Positions 59,581 through 64,000 of a stretch of 64,000 bases of DNA are shown here, one piece after another. Under the pieces are notes generated by a model, which did no database searches, was not told where the DNA came from, and was given only the letters and a program-made list of their open reading frames with translations. The stretch spans positions 806,001-870,000 of the forward strand of contig NC_135774.1 in assembly GCF_028453695.1 (NCBI RefSeq). Direction: 5' to 3'. Positions within the stretch are counted from its first letter, which is position 1; the number at the start of each line of letters is the position of its first letter. This stretch comes from Augochlora pura. Its lineage: Eukaryota > Arthropoda > Insecta > Hymenoptera > Halictidae. The translations under genes and the position numbers were made by a program.

Positions 59581-60280
59581 GCTCCTGTCGCATCCGGCAA
59601 TTAACTTACCAAATTAACCCGCAGAAAGCGAACAACGATGCATCGAATACCTAAACAACTCGTTTCTCAAAACAGGTGTCGCCTGCTCCCCGAATACTCG
59701 TCCACCTTCTCTTTCATAATTTCATGAAAACTCTGACGCTGACAGCCTCTGTGCACCACAGAGCCTTGCTTCATTCAAAGAATCAACGCGGTGGTATATT
59801 TTCAATGAACCAAAGCCAGATGAGTACGAGCATCGCTGATCGGTCTCCGAGTTCCACAGAGTCGATCGTCGGCCATCGATTTCCAGACAACAATTTTCAA
59901 CGAGCGCGTTGAAATTCGAGCTATTCGTGAATAGAACAGCGAAGCGAAACGGCTGGGCGAGAACGCTTGGCTGGCCTTGACTCTGGCCCGATAAATTTCA
60001 GTGCACCGATTACAGTTTTACGACTGCTCGCAGGAAATACGGGTTTTACGTCTTCCTTTCGATAATCGAACGCCTGGGAACGACACTCCGAAATGCTGAA
60101 CATTTGTTTATCGCCCCGTCCGATAACAATGTCTTCGACCGAGCCCGCGCTGCTTCGTTCGCAGTTTACGATTGCAGTACGGGGAACGTGCTTCTGACAT
60201 AATTGTTTCGCGACCTGGTCCATGACGATGCTCGGGCTATGCTATTACGTCAACTAACAACGGGATGAATTGATTCATAT
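59581..60280. other. Non-coding stretch, nothing recognised
   Basis: No gene recognised; short frames only. Confidence 0.45.
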
Positions 60281-60873
60281 TTTAGATTATTATTTTTATT
60301 TTGCCCTGTCAGCCCCTTCTTTTAACAATAATAGTAGATTCAAGTACAGATGGCGTTAGGCAAACAGCAAGCGTTTATAATAGGTAGTAGTATGATATCT
60401 ATCATAGGCATGTTCAATTTTATAGGAAATTGGACAAGACTGTTGATAAATTATAAAACGCGTGACACTCGAGGCAGGAGGTAGACAAATTCGCTATCAA
60501 GATGGAGAGTTGCGAAATGGACACGACCGTTTAAACAAATAAATTGTCGTTTCACTCTGAATGCCTTAGCATTTCCTGTTCCATATTCTGTATTTCTATC
60601 AACTCTTTGAAGCACAGGATTTCATGTAATAAATAGACACATGTTGCGCAGAAATTTTGTTAGGTTTTTAATTAAACGAAATTAGTATATTTTTATTGGA
60701 AGCATATAAAAGTATAAGTAATGATTCAAGTTGACTTTATATATTATTTAAAAATGTTCCACCATGCATTACTGTACAATGTGGGGCATTTTCGGTCCCA
60801 CCGTGCCCCAAAGACTTAAGAGAAGTCTAAGAAGACTTTGGAGCCTCTCTGTTTAATGTACTCAACGGGTTAA
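60281..60873. mobile_element. Possible MITE-like AT-rich segment with TTAA right end
   Basis: An AT-rich block is abruptly bounded on the right, where GTACTCAACGGG abuts TTAA at 60870-60873. Read inward on the - strand, that edge is TTAA-CCCGTTGAGTAC, the layout of a piggyBac-type end (TTAA target, CCC terminus). Just inside are stacked hairpins: TGGGGCA/TGCCCCA at 60782/60804, with inner CGGT/ACCG, and CCAAAGACTT/AAGACTTTGG at 60808/60832. No matching left end was found, so the left limit is arbitrary and no transposase is present. Confidence 0.25.
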
Positions 60874-62572
60874 AGAAAGGGCGTCGAGTGTCGAGTTTTG
60901 GCTCGCTATTAGAAATCGTTGAATTCGATCGGAAACGGTTCCCGCCCGCGGGCAGCGCCGGCCAAGAACAAGAAAAATCGGAGAAAGAGAAAATTACGGT
61001 CGGGGTCCGGCCTTAAAAGTGCCATTTCCATCAGGAGCCCGGGATACTCTCGGCAATAGTGTACGCCCACGCGTGACACCGTCATCGCCGATTTAATAAC
61101 AGTATCAGCAACGGCCGGGTAAAAAAGGTCCGGAGAAAACGGGAGACCGAGGCGAGCGGATCCGAAAGGGCAAAGGCGACGGGATCTTTCGCGGCGGAGC
61201 GACGGCGACGGATTTTTCGAACGGGAATTTCCAGCCGGACAAAGATACGTGCCTGCGCCTGCCTCACCCCGTGCATACGGCGCGCTATATTGTATGCAAC
61301 GGTGCAGATTAGGCCGTTTCGAGAAACGTGCACGGGGACGTGCGGGCACGCCGCCGCGCCGCCGCCGTCGCCGCTTGTGCGGCACGTCGCCGCAAAAGTC
61401 AGAGGTGACGTGTCACTGAAGGTGACGACGATTCCGCGGCGCTGTTGCGCAACCACGGCGAAATAACGGCTGCCGTTGCACGCGAACACGGCGACGAGAC
61501 GATCTCGATGCCCCCGGTCGCCGCGGCTCGACCACTTTTTCCTGTTTCGCGAAGCGACCCGCCGGTTATCGCGGATATGCAGTCGGCCGCGACATTTCCA
61601 AATAATCGACTATTCGTCGCTTTATACTTTCCAGCGAATTGTACAATTTTCTCGCCGATTCTGGAATTTTTCTTCATCTCCCTGACAGACACTTAGCTGC
61701 GGCGATATATTTAGAAGATAAATTTTGTTGGGCGTTTTATCGATTATTCCGAGTGTAGTTTTCTTGGTAAAATTGTCCTAGGATTAGGACATCCGGACAG
61801 TTAACGAGTTAGAAAATCCTAGGAAAATTTCGTCTGTCCAAGGCCTGGTAAAAAATTAAAGACATTGATGATGTGTAAAAAGTCGAAGCGTTGAAAATCC
61901 AGGAATACGGTGAAATCACTGACGCGCTTTCTTCCCTCGCGAGCGAGAGCCGAGGCGAAGTGTTCTCCTGGCGTACGAAAAATCCCCGCTGGAACAGAGT
62001 AACAATCTGTATCCGGCGCATTCGGTCCACTCGGAGCAAGGAAAGTCGCTTGATAAACACACGGGCCGGGAACAAGAGTCGCCGTAGTGTACCGGCGGCG
62101 ACCCCGAACCACTCGGAGATCTCGTTCACACGGCGCGGCGCGGCGCGGCGTCCCTGCTCGCGGAAGGATTTGCATTTTACAAAAAGGACAGAGCCGAGTA
62201 TTCTATCGAGCGGCTCGTGGAATACGTGCGGGCGACGGTTAAGTGAGGCCCGGCGCGGGTCTCGACGGTGCCCGGTCGGGCCCCACGGCGGGGCCCGTGG
62301 TTGTCGGCCGGTCTACGGAACCACAGGCCCTGGACCAGCGCGCCGCGTGTTCGCCGAACAAGAGGCTGCCTTCCTCCAGGGTCGAGTCGTTACTTATTTA
62401 CGCAGGCTGCATTGTCGGGAACAATTGCGTAGGCCAGGCCCATTAAATCTCCGACCTTTGTGTAATTACGAGGAAGGGTCAGGTGGTCCGACCTTTCGGC
62501 GAACCGACTCGGAAGAAAATGAATTGCCGCGCGAGACGTCGTAATTCTGACTACGCTCCGGCTGCTCCCGGG
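60874..62572. other. GC-rich non-coding stretch
   Basis: Frames up to 217 residues (61891-62544) overlap others and lack any recognised domain. (CGGCG)n lies at 62131-62150. Confidence 0.4.
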
Positions 62573-62635
62573 AAAGAGAGAGAGAGCGAGAGAGAGGGAG
62601 AAGGGGAACTGAGAAAAAGGACGGAGAAAGAGAAA
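62573..62635. repeat. (GA)n-rich purine tract
   Basis: GA dinucleotides with GCGAGAG interruptions, then GGAGAAGGGGAA-type purines. Confidence 0.85.
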
Positions 62636-63147
62636 TGGTACGTCGCGGGTCTGCTAATGAAAATCGAGCGCGATACGCGACCGCTTTCCGCGAACAAGGA
62701 CTTCTCGGAGATGCGTCGGTGGGAATCGGTCGCGACGCGTGGACGGTTTTATTTTCTCAACGTTTCTGGAGAGGATCGGTTAATTAGCTAAGTTTTGAAT
62801 ATTTTCGGCTGTCGCGATGGTTCTTTGGAGTGCCAGTTTTGGCTAACCTTTGACCCGAACCTTTTCTGGTCGATGTTTCTTCAATACTACCGATCGCGAA
62901 CTTGAGCATTCATAGAGCGTGATTAACCTTCGAATCGTTCAACTATTACACATCAATTTCTCCGATCCGTCACGAGAGTCTTCGAATCGGATATATTTAT
63001 TACGGAATAACATCGCGAACGAAGATTGACGGCGATATTAAATAATAGAAGGGGTATAATATTACGAGGCCGAAGAATTTCATAGGTTCCAGCGAAAAAT
63101 CCCAATAATTTTCTCATGAATATTAGATTCGTCACGCCTTTCCTGGC
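62636..63147. other. Non-coding stretch, nothing recognised
   Basis: No gene or element recognised. Confidence 0.45.
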
Positions 63148-63167
63148 CGCGCGCGCGCGCGCGCGCG
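63148..63167. repeat. (CG)10 microsatellite
   Basis: Ten uninterrupted CG dinucleotides, the second such array after 37644-37661. Confidence 0.95.
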
Positions 63168-64000
63168 GCTTCCTCGCACCGGTCGCAAAAACCCGGGTAC
63201 AGCCATCACGGTGGCGGCGGCTGAATGTAAATTCAGCACTAAATTTCCGTCAGCCGGCTCGTTTATATTAATCAAAAAATATAAATCAAGAAAAGGAATG
63301 TCCGAGCGACGACGGGTTTTTGCCGGGCCCCGTTCAATTATACGGAACGTTCTTCGTCGCTCGCGTCCGGCTCGGGCCATCAATTTTCCGCGTTTCCGAT
63401 GCAGCGATCAAACCGATTCTCGCCTAACAGCTGCGCCGCGGTTTCTCGCGCTGCCGCCGACACTGATCGCCGATTAAATTAAAACTGCGAGGCCGTAAAG
63501 GATTATCATAATCGGCCGGGGTTGGACGGTCGCGCGCGGCTCGTAAAACCGTGTCCTTTAATTCGCCGGTGTGAAGGCAAGTCTTCATTATTCGATCGTG
63601 AAATGCCTAATACCGTCGCCTCGCGTCGTCTCGCGTCGCGCTCGTGACGCTACGATCGCGCGCGGTTATTAACATATTAGAAAGCCGCGGAGTGATTAAT
63701 ATTTTTACGAGCCCCGAAAAAGGCGGCTTGCGTCAGAATCGGTTGATCAACGGTTTGATACATTATCCGTCCCGTTCCTCCGCATGGCATTTATTACTTA
63801 TTGTGGCCGGATAGTGAAAGTATGCGCCTAACCGTCGGGGACCGTCCTCGTCCCGCGAATTTCAGCGTGATTGCTATCGTATCGGCGATCCACGCGATTG
63901 ACACGCCGCCGCCGTCGCCGCAACGGAAAAATTATCCCGCGATTTATTCCGATTCCACTTTCCTCTTGCGTCATCTCTGCTTTCCATTCTCATCGCGTCG
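63168..64000. other. Non-coding stretch to the right edge
   Basis: CpG-rich, with short TCGCG repeats at about 63615-63650. No gene recognised. If the long-intron model is right, this is still intron. Confidence 0.45.

Larger units (their letters stand above)
21809..64000 (+). other. Putative >42-kb first intron (start)
   Basis: If the exon at 21754-21808 is real, the intron continues to the right edge of the window. No acceptor-flanked, protein-like coding segment was recognised in these 42 kb on the + strand. A strong ratchet-like site lies at 52896|52897. Nested genes on either strand cannot be excluded, but none is supported. Confidence 0.35.

Noticed and set aside
59614..59623. TTAACCCGC as a left partner for the TTAA end at 60870
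   Set aside because: Only the first four terminal bases (CCCG) agree with the right end, and the spacing of 1.25 kb includes unrelated GC-rich DNA.
61891..62544. 217-residue open frame
   Set aside because: No domain, splice context or frame-specific codon bias is visible, and it contains a CGGCG repeat.
1..64000. Known insect microRNAs (let-7, miR-1, miR-8, miR-184 and similar)
   Set aside because: Scanning by eye for their mature sequences found no match; a computational search could still reveal lineage-specific hairpins.

Overview
This window looks like insect nuclear DNA, most likely from a hymenopteran. The reasons are indirect: CpG is frequent, GC-rich and AT-rich patches alternate over a few hundred bases, GA/CT and pentanucleotide microsatellites are common, recognisable transposons are few, and there is almost no coding sequence in 64 kb. 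No ribosomal RNA, tRNA, CRISPR array, operon, bacterial gene or intact mobile element was recognised. Most long open frames are low-complexity or GC-driven and are not treated as genes.

The one protein-coding feature that can be argued for is a short first coding exon on the + strand at 21754-21808. It reads MRELDTESPVVWPAWCYT and ends in a phase-1, near-consensus splice donor (G|GTGAGT). It sits at the 3' end of a GC-rich, CT-repeat-rich block of about 2 kb (roughly 19.9-21.75 kb) that resembles the 5' untranslated region and promoter of a long regulatory gene. Its WPAWCY segment resembles the tryptophan-containing EH2 motif of Engrailed-class homeodomain proteins (WPAWVY), but gene identity cannot be settled from 18 residues. 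If the exon is real, the rest of the window (21809-64000) is the start of an intron of more than 42 kb. No downstream exon was identified.

Two sites have the zero-length-exon signature of recursive splicing, with a 3' splice site fused to a 5' splice site: 10338|10339 and 52896|52897. They share the 12-mer GTTTCAGGTAAG, and both are on the same strand as the proposed exon. The second lies about 31 kb into the proposed intron, where a ratchet point would be useful. The first would need an upstream alternative first exon. This is the most interesting signal in the window.

Layout: 1-381 is a diverged minisatellite of about 40 bp that runs off the left edge; 382-10.3 kb is non-coding with decamer, pyrimidine and 32-bp repeats; 10.3 kb holds the first ratchet-like site; 10.4-19.9 kb is non-coding with GA tracts, a G-quadruplex motif and a possible GA-rich untranslated first exon ending at 15878; 19.9-21.8 kb is the putative leader and first coding exon; 22.0-22.9 kb carries an old dispersed or tandem repeat family just inside the intron; 23-52 kb is unannotatable intron with many short tandem arrays; 52.9 kb holds the second ratchet-like site; 53.7-54.9 kb contains a 32-bp duplicated element; 55-58 kb is AT-rich; 58-64 kb is GC-rich with a possible hAT-like end and a TTAA-flanked, hairpin-bearing AT-rich segment.

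Two window-wide patterns stand out: at least nine unrelated arrays with an exact 10-bp unit and about eleven with a 5-bp unit, and about a dozen (GA/CT)n tracts that could bind GAGA-type factors.
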